This document shows, in pieces, positions 33,801-46,700 of a DNA stretch of 64,000 nt. A program made the translations under genes and the position numbers. Numbering within the stretch: position 1 is the first letter of the stretch; every line of letters begins with the position of its first letter. Source of the DNA: Aquila chrysaetos chrysaetos (lineage: Eukaryota; Chordata; Aves; Accipitriformes; Accipitridae); NCBI RefSeq assembly GCF_900496995.4, contig NW_024470382.1:124001-188000 (forward strand). The letters run 5' to 3'. The notes under the pieces are model-generated. The model was not told the origin of the DNA. It saw nothing but the letters and a program-made list of their open reading frames with translations, and made no database searches.

Positions 33801-35501
33801 ACACAGCTGCTATAAGACCTCTCTGGAAGTCTTCTATGAATAATGAATAATCTTCCTTATTGGGAGTTTTTCTTACCGAAAAACTACACCAAAACTACAG
33901 AAAACTATGTTGCATCATGTGTTTTTTTCTTACAAATCACGTCCGCCTGAACCGTTATGATGACAGCTGAGAAACAGATTTCCTCCACATAGCCCAACTG
34001 GCTGACCTAATGTCCTCTAAAATGCTTGCCAAATGTAAAGAAATTCAGACCTTCTTGAGAGACCCAGTTTGTGTGCCTCACCTTGCAACAAAGTCTCAAA
34101 AGTTTAAACCACACAAATTAAAAAAAAATCAGCAGACTGTCTCATGTCATTGCTTGAGCTTCTATTGTTAGGTGTTGTCCGACATTGAAAAAACCCTCAC
34201 AAATTAAGTGTTAATAACTAGAACATCTTTCTCTTTCAGAGACATTCGAAGCTGAGATGGGTAAGTGGTTTAAAAGTTTTATTTTTTTGTTATATGTACT
34301 GGTGCATTAAGTAAAGTCAACCCCGGGGCAGAATCACAGTAATGACAATAATTGCACATCGATAGACAGAAATACTGTAGGTTGATAAGTGTCTGGCTGC
34401 CCAATGGATTCATAAAACACTGCTCTCTTTCCTTTCTGTAGATTTCTGGGAAGCCCGGAGCTGCGCAGGTAAGCTGGCAGGAGGAAGGGTGTGAAAATGC
34501 AGTGGCCATCTGTCCAAGCCACCCTGAAATGACAATGCCATGATGTTGGAGATAGACCGACTAGCTGGAGTCACAGGAATATGCCTGGCTTGGTTAACAG
34601 GCTAATGAAGCTGGGATGTGGCTGTTGGGAAGACTGAGAGAAGGAGTTGCTGAAAGGTGTCGAGCTGTGGGGTGGGATGTGGACACAATTCTGGAGAGGA
34701 TGGATGGCTGTATGGAAAAGAGAAAAAGAGATTTATGGCACAGCGTGTGGACTTGCGCCCTGAAAGGGGACATGGCTGTGACAGCTCTGAGGTGCATCAA
34801 TCAGTGATTGCATGCCCTGTCCTGGGGAATGCTTAAATTCTTTGTTGAATCGCACCAGGACCACTCAGACCCTCAAACACGTCAACACGTAGCCCCATGG
34901 GGAGAGAGGTCCCTGGGCCACTCTGCTCATCGGATGATTCTCGTTTTCCCCTCCAGTTCCCATTACTGTGGATCCTGACTGCCGAGTCCTGGCGCTGCAG
35001 GTGCCGGGGACTCCAGATGTGGAGAGCAACACGTCTGAACCTGCTGGCCCAAACGCTCCCTCCACAGTCCCTGTCCTGCTGGGGAAGGAAGGGTTTGCAG
35101 CTGGGAAACACTACTGGGAGGTGGAGGTGGGCCAGCAGCAGGACTGGGTGCTGGGGGTGTTGAGGGAGAAAGGGAGAGAGGAGGAGGAAGGGACCCTTCC
35201 CGGGGAGGACTTCTGGGCTCTGCACAGCTCCCAGGGAGAGATTTTCTCTAGCAAAGGAGACCACAGGATTGCGAAGCAGCAGATGGGTAATTCAGTGATC
35301 GGTGTGCTGCTGGACTTGGAGGAAGGGCAAGTGAACTTTTATGACACAGAGCAGATGGGCGTCATGGTGAGAATGCCTCTAAGGCTTGGAAAGGAACCTG
35401 CAGAAATGTTTTACCCATTTCTATCCAAAAGGGAAGGGACGCTCACACCTCTTATCCGCCCAGTCTTAACCCCTGTCCCATTAAAGCTTCTTGAAATATG
35501 A
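27455..35501 (+). CDS. Butyrophilin-like gene 2 (IgV-IgC-TM-B30.2), leader not found
   Basis: Same family and plan as gene 1, transcribed away from it. Exons: IgV 27455-27810, IgC-like 28537-28821, membrane 29776-29874, short exons 30277-30303, 31281-31307, 32146-32172, 32506-32535, 33628-33654, 34240-34260 and 34442-34468, then B30.2 34957-35501. All borders are GT-AG. Everything after the IgV exon is in phase 1 and open. The IgV exon is 356 bp rather than a multiple of three: near 27774 one base appears to be missing, so the G strand reads out of frame. The gene is therefore either a young pseudogene or affected by a sequencing error. No signal-peptide exon was recognised. Confidence 0.8.
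28537..28821 (+). CDS. IgC-like exon of gene 2
   Basis: A 285-bp phase 1-1 exon (acceptor TTCTATAG, donor GTGAGTGA). The signature is GIGLTCKSQGWLPEPKVVWL and EVSCRVVNNLLNATCESRV. An extra Cys (ATCES) replaces the Ser of gene 1 (TTSES) next to a possible N-glycosylation site (NAT). Confidence 0.9.
29776..29874 (+). CDS. Transmembrane exon of gene 2
   Basis: A 99-bp phase 1-1 exon after TATTTTACAG. It encodes DVFFPSTSPW, then a hydrophobic helix (MMAFLVILFLNIAVIAAIGY), then KLH. Donor GTAAGTATTT is identical to that of gene 1's membrane exon. Confidence 0.85.
30277..34468 (+). CDS. Seven short cytoplasmic exons of gene 2
   Basis: Each has GT-AG borders and phase 1: 30277-30303 (SYTQCRKA), 31281-31307 (VNLRENMVK), 32146-32172 (EKVSLEAKL), 32506-32535 (EIHKKTNREA), 33628-33654 (EVSQKRKIL), 34240-34260 (ETFEAEM) and 34442-34468 (DFWEARSCA). 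Lengths are 27-27-27-30-27-21-27. They encode a charged, probably helical linker from membrane to B30.2 domain. Number and order match gene 1. Confidence 0.78.
30683..30960 (-). repeat. CR1 LINE 3' end
   Basis: Reverse complement of a CR1 3' UTR: catagaatcatcaaatgg at one side, then cttccactagaccaggctgg, gcatccacaacttctctggg and ccattaccccttgtccta. Intronic in gene 2. Confidence 0.92.
34957..35501 (+). CDS. B30.2 (PRY-SPRY) terminal exon of gene 2
   Basis: Opens after CCCCTCCAG in phase 1 and ends at TGA 35499-35501. It has the same SPRY landmarks as gene 1 (GKHYWEVEVG, WVLGVLRE, EDFWALH, LDLEEGQVNFYD, FYPFLS). The two proteins are almost identical here although their Ig domains are strongly different. 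The PRY half is abbreviated compared with typical mammalian butyrophilins. Confidence 0.93.
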
Positions 35502-35913
35502 CTGTGAGATCTAGTCGATTAGGGAAAGACAGTTCAGTGGAAAGAAGAAGGGAAAAGCTACTTCTCAGACATCAGTAATGTAAAATTAAATAAGAAGAAA
35601 CCTGAAGCTGAAACAGGGGGAAAAAATGAGAAAGGAAAAAAGAATCAGCTAGTCGAAAGAAGATTGGGATCCGATTCAGAAAAACCTAGGCAGGAGTCTG
35701 AATTCCCATTACAGGCCATGAAAGTCTTATCAGTACAGCAATGGTTTCAGTTGCTTGAAGATAGAATTGTAATTTAGGTGAAGTTATATAGCCTGTCTTT
35801 CCTTCTCCTCTAGGCAACATGACTCATACTCCATGTTCTGTGTTTATGTTAGGTTGAATGCCATCCCTAAAGTTAGGCAAGCCAACTGCTACCATTCTTG
35901 TATCAAGAAATGA

Positions 35914-35919
35914 AATAAA
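35914..35919 (+). terminator. Polyadenylation signal AATAAA, gene 2
   Basis: AATAAA about 410 bases past the stop, within conserved 3' UTR sequence of the inverted arms. Confidence 0.55.
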
Positions 35920-36082
35920 GGTATTTTGAAGGACGAGAGTGTTGTTTTGAAAACTTTTCTTTTCAATTTTAAGCTCCTTGGAAAATTCAAGATAGGAAAA
36001 GGAGTTAAAAGAGAGATTGTGTTTTCCAAGAGTGTGCTAACGTTTGGCAGGGTACTGAGCATACCTCATCTGTCTGCATCAC

Positions 36083-36600
36083 TGTGGTGGGTTGACCCTG
36101 GCTACCAGCCAAGCCCCAGCAGAGATGCTCGCTCCCTACTCCCCCAAGAAATCACTTACCAATTGCTGTCACGGGCAAAAGAGATTAGACTTGGGAATTT
36201 AACTTAGTTTACTACCAATTGGCAGAAGGATTCAATTACTGGTTTGGGTATTGGGAAATGAAAAAAAGACAAACATTTCCATCACCTTTCACCCTTTCCC
36301 AGGCTCAGCTTCACACCCAGGCTCAATTCCAGACACCTCTCCCCTCACCAAAGGTTTCTATCACCAAAGGTTACACTCAGTCTCTCCAGTTGGGCAACAA
36401 GCAGTGCAAGGGGTTGGAGTCATGACATAGTGGTTTCTCTTTACCACTCTTTCCTTCTCACTCTTTTCCTATGCTCCAGTGTGGGTCCTCCATGGGCTGC
36501 ACTCCCTTCAGAGGTGTACCTGCTCCAGCGTGAGCTGCAATCCCTTCAGGGAGGTGCCTGCTCACGGAGCACCTCCTCCTCTTCTGACCTCCTGTGACTA
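36083..36600 (-). mobile_element. LTR fragment starting tgtggtgggttgaccc
   Basis: On the plus strand it begins with the tgtggtgggttgaccctgg terminus and contains gctccagtgtgggtcctcca / tgggctgca motifs, the reverse complement of the LTR internal minisatellite. The far end is missing. Mirror copy at 6370-6886. Confidence 0.6.
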
Positions 36601-36842
36601 AATTCCTAAAGGTCTCACCATGCATGAAAAAGTTACACAAAACCTTTATAATAAATGGTACGCAAACTGATCTTAATACCATCTGCACTTTCTTTTCATT
36701 TTATTTCCTGTTTTCACAGCTGCCTTGGTTAAATTTTGGCTGCCTGAGGGGAGAATAAAACTTTTTTGCAGTCTCTGAACTATTTGGCTTGAAAAATATT
36801 CAGAGCTGTTTGCGTCAAAATGGTCAAATTCCAGTTAGAAAT

Positions 36843-37262
36843 TGTTTTGAGTTTACATGGCAAGGTTTTTTTAGCTGGAGGCGGGGAGGCTGCAGGGGTG
36901 GCCTCTGTGAGAAGAAGGTTCTGGGCTCCAGAGCAGAGACTGCCCTGCAGCCCACAGAAATTTTGGAAGAATCCATGATGGAGCAGGTATTTCCCTGCAT
37001 TCTGCGGAGACATCATGCTGGCGCAGGTATTCACACTGCAGCCCATGGAGAACCCAACCCTGGAGCAGGTGGATATTCCCTGAAGGAGCTGCGATCCCTG
37101 GAGAGCCCACACTGGAGCAGGTTTATCCTGAAGAACTGCAGCCTGTGGAGAGCCCACCCTGGTGTAGATTCTCCTGACAGGAACTGAAGCCCATGGACGA
37201 CCCATGCTAGAGCAGATTGATCCTGAAGGACTGTAGCCCATGGAGAGGACCCATGCTGAGCA
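36843..37262 (+). mobile_element. LTR fragment with ctggagcag minisatellite
   Basis: It starts near catggcaagg and continues with gaggctgcaggggtgg and a degenerate tandem series of ctggagcagg...ctgcagccc...ggagagccca. This is the 5' (U3) part of the LTR type at 60268. The first 210 bp belong to the inverted arm; the rest is unique to this side. Confidence 0.6.
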
Positions 37263-38025
37263 GGAGAGATGTGTGAGGAGGCAGGAGCGACAGAGCAGAA
37301 TGGTTATCAACTTTTCAGAAGACCAAAAGAGGTTGTTATATGAGTTAATACATGAGGAGTATATGATAATGAGTATATGATAATTAATATATGAGTTATA
37401 CATGAATGTAGAGTGATATAGATTTGCTTCAGTTTAGGTGCCCTCAACTTGGGCTTTATTCAGTGTGTCTGTCCAGTAGAAATCTCCAGCTGAGCCGGTC
37501 ACCTTGAAGTTATCACCTTTGCCCAATGCATCCTGATTTTCCAGTGGGGCAGCAAGGAGCCTGCTCAACGGGATTCAGGTGTCCAATGGATGTGTTCCCT
37601 TCCTGAACAGGGTGCATCAGGCAAAAGGTTGGTCCCAGAATAGAAGGGTAATGAACAGATTTACACCAGTGAACGGAGCTTAGAGAATGCAGAGTGGTTT
37701 CAATCCAAGGAATACCATGTCATTACCAGTGTGATGGCAGCATGTAGGCAAACTTTTGCGTGATCAGCAAGACCAGAGAGTTGATTATGAGAAAAGGGCA
37801 GCCTGTAGTGTGTAGCAAACCTCTTATACCCCACAAATGCTTTGATCTGGGTGGATGGCATGGAGCAGGCTCATGGAAAACAGTAACAGGATGCCTCCCA
37901 CCATGCATGGGTCTTTACACAATCGCTAGTCAAAGGAGTCTCCAAAATCCATGGAAGAACCTGCCTCCTGGTCTTTTTCATTCCTTCAGAGTCTTTCTCC
38001 AGATGGTCAAGTCTGATACCACCAT

Positions 38026-38728
38026 GAGAAAAACAGACTCAACTTGGGGAAAATTAATGTAATTTACTGCTACTTAGAATAGATTTGGATAGTAAGAAAG
38101 AAAGACAAAACCTAAAACACCTTCTCGCCATGCTCCTTTCTCCCAGGCTCAACTTCACTCCTTCACTCCTGACTCCTCTACCTTCCCCCACCCCAAGTGG
38201 CACAGTGGGACAGAGAATGGGGGGTTGTGGTCAGTCCATAATGGTTCCCCTCTGCCAGACCTTCCTCCTCACACTTTCCCCTGCTCCAGCGTGGGAAACC
38301 TGCTCCCGCATGGGCTCTCCACAGGCTGCAGTTTCCTTCAGAGAATATCCACTCTGCTGCAGTATAGGGACCTCCACGGGTCCAGTGTGGGTACCTGCTC
38401 CACCACTCTCCATAGGCTGCAGGAGAATTTCTGCTCTGGCACCTGGACCACCTCCTCCCCTTCCTCCTTCTCTGACCTTGGTGTTGGCAGGATTGTTTCT
38501 GTCACATTTTTTCCTTACTGTCGTGCTGCATTTTGCCCCGTCATAAACAGGTCTTCTCAGAGGTGCCACTAGCTTCACTGATTGGCTCAGCTTTGGCCTG
38601 GGGCAGGTCCATTTTGCCGCCGGCTTGAATCAGCTGTGTCCAACATGGGAGCAGCCCCTCACTTTTACCACAGAGGCCACCCTTGCAACCCCCCTGCTCC
38701 CAAAACATGGCCACAGACACCCAATACA
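38026..38728 (-). mobile_element. Truncated LTR, minus sense
   Basis: It contains aacttggggaaaattaatgt, the reversed minisatellite (gctccagcgtggga, ggctgcagtttcc), the ccttggtgttggcagga block, and ends in ccacagacacccaataca. This is the reverse complement of the LTR type at 60268-61409, lacking its tgtggtggg end. Confidence 0.8.
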
Positions 38729-40685
38729 CCCCCCAAATAAGTCTCTCATATTTACCTATCATTTTCTATCAGACTTCTTGAGTTCACCAACAGGTGAAAG
38801 GCAGTTCTTATCATTTTCTCAGTAGTGCAGAATTGCTCCTCCTACTTCAGTGGTAACTTGAGTCATCTCGTTCCTTCCTGTATTTTTTAAAATCTCTAGC
38901 CAAGACACTCCTTCCCACAGGTAAGAGCACAAGACCTTTTTAATGCTAGAAAGGATGCATAATGAAAATAGCAAAAAAATATATTCTAGATGTCTTTTTG
39001 AGTAGGTGTATTCTATTTACTACTTCACAGGTGAGATCGGAGGATTAATGAATGAGAAGGAATAAAGTGGAGGATACCTTAGCGTTAGTAAGGAAGGAGC
39101 ATTTTAATAACTAAACCTATGAGAATGTATGTTCGTTAATCAGGTACTGCTCTGAGATTTGTACTGTGGTTTTAGTCACTTTATCTCATTGAACTGGTAC
39201 TTTGTTGCTATATAGTGTTCTTCCAATGTGGTTGATTGAAAATGTAAAACATCCTCTGCTTTGGAATGGTAAACATCTATTAGAATGATCTTTGTAATAT
39301 AGGTATAAATATTTAGCCCAGCAGGGAATTAAGGGTTGTAGAAGAAGAGGGCAAAACATATACAAAACAGTGACAGCCAGATATAAATTTTGCTGGTTTA
39401 ATTCATTCAAAATGTTGAATGGTTGAGACATAAATGTTAGTATTCTGTCCCTCAGATAGACTATTATGAAAAGATGTTGTAAATGCCAGTTGGTATTCAG
39501 AATGTGGGTAATTGTGTATTTTGATATGTAGATGAGCTTTAGTGCCAAGCAGCTCAGTGTGACTCTGGGGTTCAGTAAAACAAAGGGAGAGGGCTTCCCT
39601 GGGCATGCCTTATTGTCCTCTAACCTGCCTTTCAGGTGATTAGTATGATGTCTGCTGTTCTCCTGCACTGTGCTTGCATTGCCTCCCTCTTATCCTCTGT
39701 GCATTTAGAGTAAACGCTAGACCCTTGCAAGCCATGGTGTACTCCCCAGATGCTTCCTTACAGCACTAACAGTTCCTCCAGTTTTATTGCCCTAGCAAAC
39801 AACTCTTTTTCTGCCCTTCAGGAGTTCACCAACGTTTTCTGCTAAGACAAGAGTGCAAGTTTGTTGGGAGTTAAGATAAACTGCAGGTGCAAGATAACGC
39901 AGCCATAGAGATAGGGAATGGGGTGTGCTGATTGATTTAGCCAGGCTGTGTGAGGAACTGTAAAAGACAGAAGAGAGTGGCTGCGGGGAGTAAAGTCACA
40001 ACTGACTGGGCACAGATGAGCTGCAGTGTTGCATCTCTGTGGAATACTTTGCTTTTCTCAGGCCTTCCAAGATGGGACCCTGGAAAAGTTTCCGAGGAGA
40101 CTGGGAGAACCAGACCAGGCAGTTGCTCCCATTCTCCCTCATTTATGCATGAGGATCACAGCTGCTCATCTGTAATGAAGCAAAAGCAGCATTTTCTGTT
40201 ATTCTCTGTCACATCCTCATCCAGGAAAGTGTTCCTACCCAAGTAATGCACTGCTGCATAATCAAAGTAGGCTGGGAAGTACAATGCATGGCCCAGTTTC
40301 CTAGACACATGCAACAAGAGATTCATTGCATGAGCCGAGTAATATGCGTACAGGGCTGGCAGTGGGCATCCTGGACTTTCTGGCCTGCCATCTAAATCAG
40401 TTTGAAGTCAAATGATCCTGTGACGAAGAATAGGGACTGTCAGGGAGTGGGAATGGGCAGCTTTTCCCTCAGAGAAAGGAGCCAAGAGCTGTGGGTGACC
40501 CCACCAATATGACGCAGTCCCACAGGATCTGAACACAGCAGGCAGAGCCAGGTGCTGCCTTTGTGTTTCTGTCTTTAGCAAGATTCATTGCTTTCTGTTT
40601 CATTCCTCTTGGGAATTCTTTCTCATTTTTACAGCACATCATCCATTTCCAGGGGGAATAGAAGCAATTTGACTTGACCCACAGG
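38729..40685. other. Spacer between gene 2 and gene 3
   Basis: No exon or named repeat was recognised. The promoter of gene 3 should lie towards its right end, but I cannot point to a specific core promoter. Confidence 0.4.
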
Positions 40686-40788
40686 ATGTTTTTGGAGGAT
40701 TTATGGAATAAGTGCTCAGGAAGGAAGCTTGTACTAGTCCTGTTCTTTGCTCTTCTAACATGTGTTTTAATTAGAAAGTGGTTTACAG
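40686..40788 (+). CDS. Leader exon of gene 3
   Basis: ATG at 40686 opens a 34-codon frame. MFLEDLWNKCSGRK is followed by a hydrophobic core (LVLVLFFALLTCVLI) and RKWFTG. It ends in a phase-1 donor, ACAG then GTAAGAAAC, compatible with the phase-1 V exon 726 bp downstream. The long basic n-region could make it a signal anchor instead. Confidence 0.6.
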
Positions 40789-43700
40789 GTAAGAAACTCC
40801 CTCCTGTATCCAGCTAGCCAGTTCTCCTAAGATATCATGCCTGCACTTCAGTTCATAGTCCCTAAAGGAACAAATGCACTGTACATCGTATGCGGTGTCT
40901 CATACCTCCAAGCCCAAGTTTGGGGTAACTTCAGCCATCTTGATGATGTGAGACACCCCAGTCCTGCGCTGGGGTGTCAGCTATTTCAGGGAAGGAGCAT
41001 AGGTGTATTATCTTACTACAGACAAGAGGGAGGCATGTTCAGTGTCTCCTGGGTCACAGAGCCAGGGCCTGTGGAGAGCAAGAGCCTGTACAGATTGCTT
41101 TGCAGGGTGTAAATTTGCGGAGTGCATAGATCATTGCATAGATCTTTGCACCTCGTGTGGTGACTTGCTCCTAGCTCGGTGAGTTTTGGTTTGCAGTCCT
41201 CGCACCAGCGTACCTACTGTCTTCCTGAATAAACCACTGCCCACAGTGCCCATGAGTATGCTCCATGGGTACGTAACACAGCTGACGTATATAAACCCAG
41301 GAAATTTGGTAACTGTGAAGCACGTCTGTGCCTGGAGGAGGTGGTAGCAATGACTCAAGACCCTGTCCTCACTATTGTAAGGTACTATGAGACTCTAACC
41401 TAGAGCTCAGCTTCCTGCTTTGGTTTCAGCTAACACATGTGGCTTTCTTCTTTCTATGGAAGGATTACACTCGCAGGGAAAGCCAATACATTTGCTCCCA
41501 CCTCTTCCTTGCAGGTGAAGTGCCCATCACCATCAGCATCGAACCTGCGGTTGTCCGTGTTGGAGAGCGAGTGACTCTGTCCTGCCAGCTGACAGACAGT
41601 ATCCCTTCTAACACGAGAGTGCTCTGGTACAAAATGGAAAAGGGGAGGGATTCTCCACTATGCTCTTCCTCCAGCCTGGGTGGGGTGGTGGAGCAGTGCC
41701 AGGATGAAGAACAGGGGAGGATTGTGGGACTCTGGCAGAGAAGAACACTCCTTCTGGTTATCTGGCAAGTGCAAATAACTGACAAGGGGACCTATGTTTG
41801 TGCAGTGAATGGCAGTGTTGTCAGGCAGGAGGCTACTACTCACCTTGATGTCACAGGTAAGCAGGGAGATTTTCACAGTGAAATGCAACCTGCTGTGACC
41901 ATGCTGAGTTCAGTTCCCATCATGACTCTGTGGCTTTGCCTATTCCTTGCTGGACAGCTGAGACTTTGTCATGGTTTAACCCCAGTAGGCAGCTAAGCAT
42001 CACACAGCCACTAGTTCACTCCCTGCCCCGGTCGGATGGAGGAGACAATCGGAAGGGTAAAAGTATGAAAACTCATGGGTTAAGATAAAGACAGTTTAAC
42101 AGGTAGAGTAAAAGTTGTGTACACAATCAAAGCAAAATGAGGAATTCATTCACTACTTCCCATCAGCAGGCAGGTGTTTAGCCATCTCCAGGAAAGCAGG
42201 GCTCCATCAGGTGTAACAGTTACTTGGAAAAATGAGAAAATAAGCAAAGATGGAGGAAGTAGCTGGAAAGACTTGCTTCAATTCTGAATATCTAAAAGCT
42301 GGGCACGGAGGGGGACAGGGCATGTGGTTTGTCATGTGGGAAATAGTGCAACACGGCATCTGTGTTAAGATGCTGAAAATCCTTAGATAAATCCCGATAT
42401 AGGTGCTGAAGACCCCTATATAAACAACCTAGAGTTGTTTTCTCTTCTGGGATTATGAATTTTCAGCCTCTCCAGTTAGGGCTGTTTTGCTTTGTAAAAT
42501 GAAAAAACAATTACTCAGAGCTATTAGGGAGGGTATTCACTGATGTGCAGTGCACATAATGATATGGTAAAGGCCCCTTTTCCCTCCTCATTAGAAATCC
42601 TCCATTTCAGAAGACCTGTCTGAAATGCAAACCAAAAGTTCCAGAATGCAAACATGCACTTCCAAAAAGCACCTTATCAGATCTGATCTCCCGTTGGACA
42701 AGTCACACTCTGGAGCTTAGTTTGAGTGCATGAGAACATCTAGCATCCACAAATCTGGCATCAGTCTATTCCTCAGATCAATGCTATGGGTGAAGGCCCT
42801 TTTAATTTCTTTTCTTTTGAACCTATCATGTACTAGGCTGACTTGATACCTCCTCTTTTGGTGTTGGACAAGACAGGGAAAGATTTGTTGCTGTTCTTCC
42901 TCTCCACACCATTCCTTTTTTATAGACCTGTATCATATCCCCCTCAGAGATGTGGAGAGTTGTGGTGGGTTGACCCTGGCTGGGCACCAGGTGCCCACCA
43001 AAGCCGCTCTATCACTCCCCCTCCTCAGCTGGACAGCGGGGAGAAAATATAACAAAAGGCTCATGGGTCAAGATAAGGACAGTTTAATAAAGTGAAAGCA
43101 AAGGTCGCACACGAAAGCAAAGAAAAACAAATGATGTTATTCTCTACTTCCCATCAGCAGGTGATGCCTGGCCACTTCCTGGGAAGCAGGGCTTCAGTAT
43201 GCATAGTGGTTGCTCCAGAAGACAAAAATGCCCCCCTTCCATCTCCCTTTACTTAGCTTTTATAGCTGAGCTGACGTCATATGGTATGGAATAGCTGTTT
43301 GGTCAGTTTAGGTCAGCTGTCCTGGTTATGTCCCCTCCCAAGACCTTGCCCAGCCCCAGCCTGCCATTGGGGGGGGGGGGCCAAAAATGTTGGGGAGGCA
43401 GCCTTGATGCTGTGCCAGCACTGCTCAGCAGTAGCCAAAACACTGGTGTGTTATCAACACCTTTCTAGCTACCAATACAAAGCACAGCACTATGAGGGCT
43501 GCTATGGGGAGAATTAACTCCACCTCAGCCAGACCCAATACAAGAGTGCTCATCTATTTTGCAAACTCCCAGATATCTTCCTGACCTTTGATCATCCAGG
43601 CTCCCTGGGGTTCACTGTATCTCTGTGATAAAATGCCCTAGTGCCCACCATTGTTGGAGTCCAGGTAAATGGCCCCTTTGATGTGACCAGGTGTGGTTGG

Positions 43701-46700
43701 TTTTATGAGCTATGAATTTTTAGAGCAACATACTGAGCCTTTCTGAGTTTTGTTGGTTTATTTTGTTGTTGTTGTCGTTGTTTTGCAATAACTCTAACTC
43801 TGTTTCATACTCATTGACTAACTGTTACAGCAATTGGGTATAAGCCAACTTTGAACAGGGATCTGCAAGAGGAGAGTATGTGTCGCTACACGTGTAAGTC
43901 AAAACAATGGTACCCAAAGCCTGAAGTCATTTGGATGAACTATGGAGGAGACACAATAAATGTGGAGGCCAAGACCAACGTAACCTGGAGTGAGAGAGAC
44001 CATTTCACGGTGCAAAGCATCATCACAGTGCCTTGTGATAATGTAGATGTGGTGTGTGTAGTCAAACTCAACAAATCCAAGATAAGCCTATCAGGTAGGT
44101 CACATTTTTACACCTGCATCTGCTTTGTTGAGGGAATCAGAGCCTTCCATTATTGCTAGAAGAGCTGAAATTGGACAGGTCTCAGCACCTTCCCTGAAGC
44201 CGCAAGCATCCAGCAGAATCTTACCCTTCAGGAGAAATCTTTGCTGTCGGGTGACAGAGGTTTGGGTTGGCCTTGTGGCATCTTCAGGGGAACACCATGA
44301 AACGACACCCCAGGAAAGCACTGAGAGTGATCTTCTCACTGCTCTGCCTCTTTGGGCCGAGTTCAGCCATAGCTTAAGGGGCTCATAGCTTTCCTGTATT
44401 TTTAACAGTCTGAACCATTAGTATTGTTATCTCTTCAGCATCACTTCTGGTTTTTTACCTTCATACCTGAAGCGACAGGCTGTATCACTTAGGGTTTGGG
44501 AAGAGCTTCTTGTACACAATCCTGTCTGTTTTCATTTATTTCAGCAGTTTCACTCTTACACACAGAAAGCTCATAGGACTCTCTCCAGTGTGGAATTGTT
44601 AAAAATGAAGTGCTCAAAAGCCAGATGGTTTTGATTAGAAATGAAAGAACAACAAAAGCACAGGTGTTCTATGAGATCTCTTTCATGGCATACTTGTTAT
44701 TTCTGTGTTGTGCCAGATGTTGTGGTGTTAAATTGCCTCTGTTACAGGTTCCATGAATGGAATTACTGTGCCACAGTCAGGCACTTGTACATACAAGGGC
44801 AAAATAAGAGGCTCCTATGTAAAGCCCAAAGTGATGTGGGTTAATCCCCAAGGAGAAGATCTATCTTCACTGGCCCAGACAAGCATTCTGCAGGAGAAGG
44901 ACAATATTTTTTATATAGAAAGCTCCATTGAGATACTCTGTGGACAACCGCCACCTTCTTTTGTGACCACTGATGGGGAACGCAGTCCACGGATTGCTCA
45001 ACAGTCAGGTATGCAGCAATTAAGACATATCATGTACTTTGGCATTCTCCAAGCAAGCAAAGGTACTCTCTTTTCACTTGGATACTGCATCATCCTCCAC
45101 TAATGAGAAAGCTGGGCCTAATGCTGTGAATTGTTCACTCAGTTTCCCACAACACTCAATAGTTGAATTCATTTGGGAATGTCACAAAAATTTGCAACTG
45201 GCCCGTGCTGACCAGGCAGAGAGGCTAGGACACAAAGTATAGAATTGCAAGAGTAATTCTTTTATTCACGTGCATGAGCCAAATTGGGAAACCCAAATGT
45301 GGTTTTACACATGGTTCTTAACACCTTTCAAGCATTCGGTTACAACATGATTTGACTAATCGCTACTTAACACACACACACAACTCTTTGCAAAGCAATG
45401 ATAATTCCATGGTGTCATCATCTACCTGCTTCTTTATTGATCTAGATGTCCCTGGAGTTGGTCTTGCTACAGTTGCTTATCTATGACACCTGATAATGGG
45501 AGGGTTTCACAGAGGTTTTGAGTGGCTAGGATGCTGGCGATATCTCGGTAGTCCAGGGGTATCCTTATCCTTCATGGACAGCTTTAAGATTCTGAGAAAC
45601 AAAGGTCCTTATCTCCAGGCGGGACTGTCCTCCTCCTTGCAATAAGCTGGGCTCCTTTAGTCATGCTTACTTAAGCATGGGGATTCGGTATACGGTGTAA
45701 CTACGTATATCTAAAGAAAGTTGATAAAATGTCATCCTGTAAAGACTAATGGGTACAATAGTTAGGGAATGAGATTTTTGCCTAAGAGGAGTCTATTGCT
45801 CAATACTTTGAGGAAGTCAATGAATCTGCAGTCATGGCATCCCACTATCAGGACTGTGGCTGAAATGGCAAGAGCATCTGCTGACCCCAGGAAAGCCAGG
45901 AAGACAGTGGGCTCCTGAGCTAAGTGCCCACTGGCCCGTTTCCCAGCATGAACCTCTATTTTTCAATGCTGGCAGAGAAGCTTTTCTGGCAGCTCTTCAG
46001 ACTGTCAGCTGCTGAGATTTGTACCAGCAAGGAAAGACTTTGGCACTAGGCTACTGGAGGATTATTCTGCCTGAAAGGTGGTGTTGAGCAGCAAGGCTAA
46101 GGCTGAGCTTTCCTCTGAAATGTCTTCTCATCGAAAGCTTTGAAGGTCAACTTGTGTTAAGCTACAATATTTTTATGGTATCACTTAGAACAATATTGCT
46201 CACTTCAGAGATAGTAGCCTCTTGAATAAAAATAGAGAGCAATTGCAAAGACTAAAAATAATAAAAAACTTCACAAGGAAAAAAAAAATTTTACTTCCCG
46301 GTTAATCTCAAATCTGGATTTCAGTGTGTGTGTATGGAAAATTCTTGGACACAAGGCAGTGAATTAAAATGGAACTATCAGTGTCTCATTTCAGCTTTCT
46401 TTAAGACTTTTTGTGTTCCTCATCACATTTCCAGATGAATGATTTTGCTGAAAGTGTTCTGCTGCTAACTGTGTCCAAATAGTGCAGATTATGTGATTCC
46501 AAAGCCACTCTGTTATGCACGTGCTATACCGCAAGAAAATGGATGTCTTTTTTTTTTATGGCTTTTTTTCCATTTTTCAGAAAACAGCAACTTGTTCTGG
46601 ATTATCTGCTGCCTTGTTCTCATTACTTTGCGAGGTAAGATATTTCCCCATGTCAGAGATCACATTACCCAGGTCTTCTTGACAGTAAAGAATCAACCTC

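Larger units (their letters stand above)
34431..37050. repeat. Right arm of near-identical inverted repeat
   Basis: Reverse complement of 5919-8537 with a constant coordinate sum of 42968 to 42969. It contains gene 2's last short exon, B30.2 exon, 3' UTR and two LTR fragments. The upstream introns and exons of genes 1 and 2 are clearly more divergent, so identity stops sharply at 34431. Confidence 0.95.
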
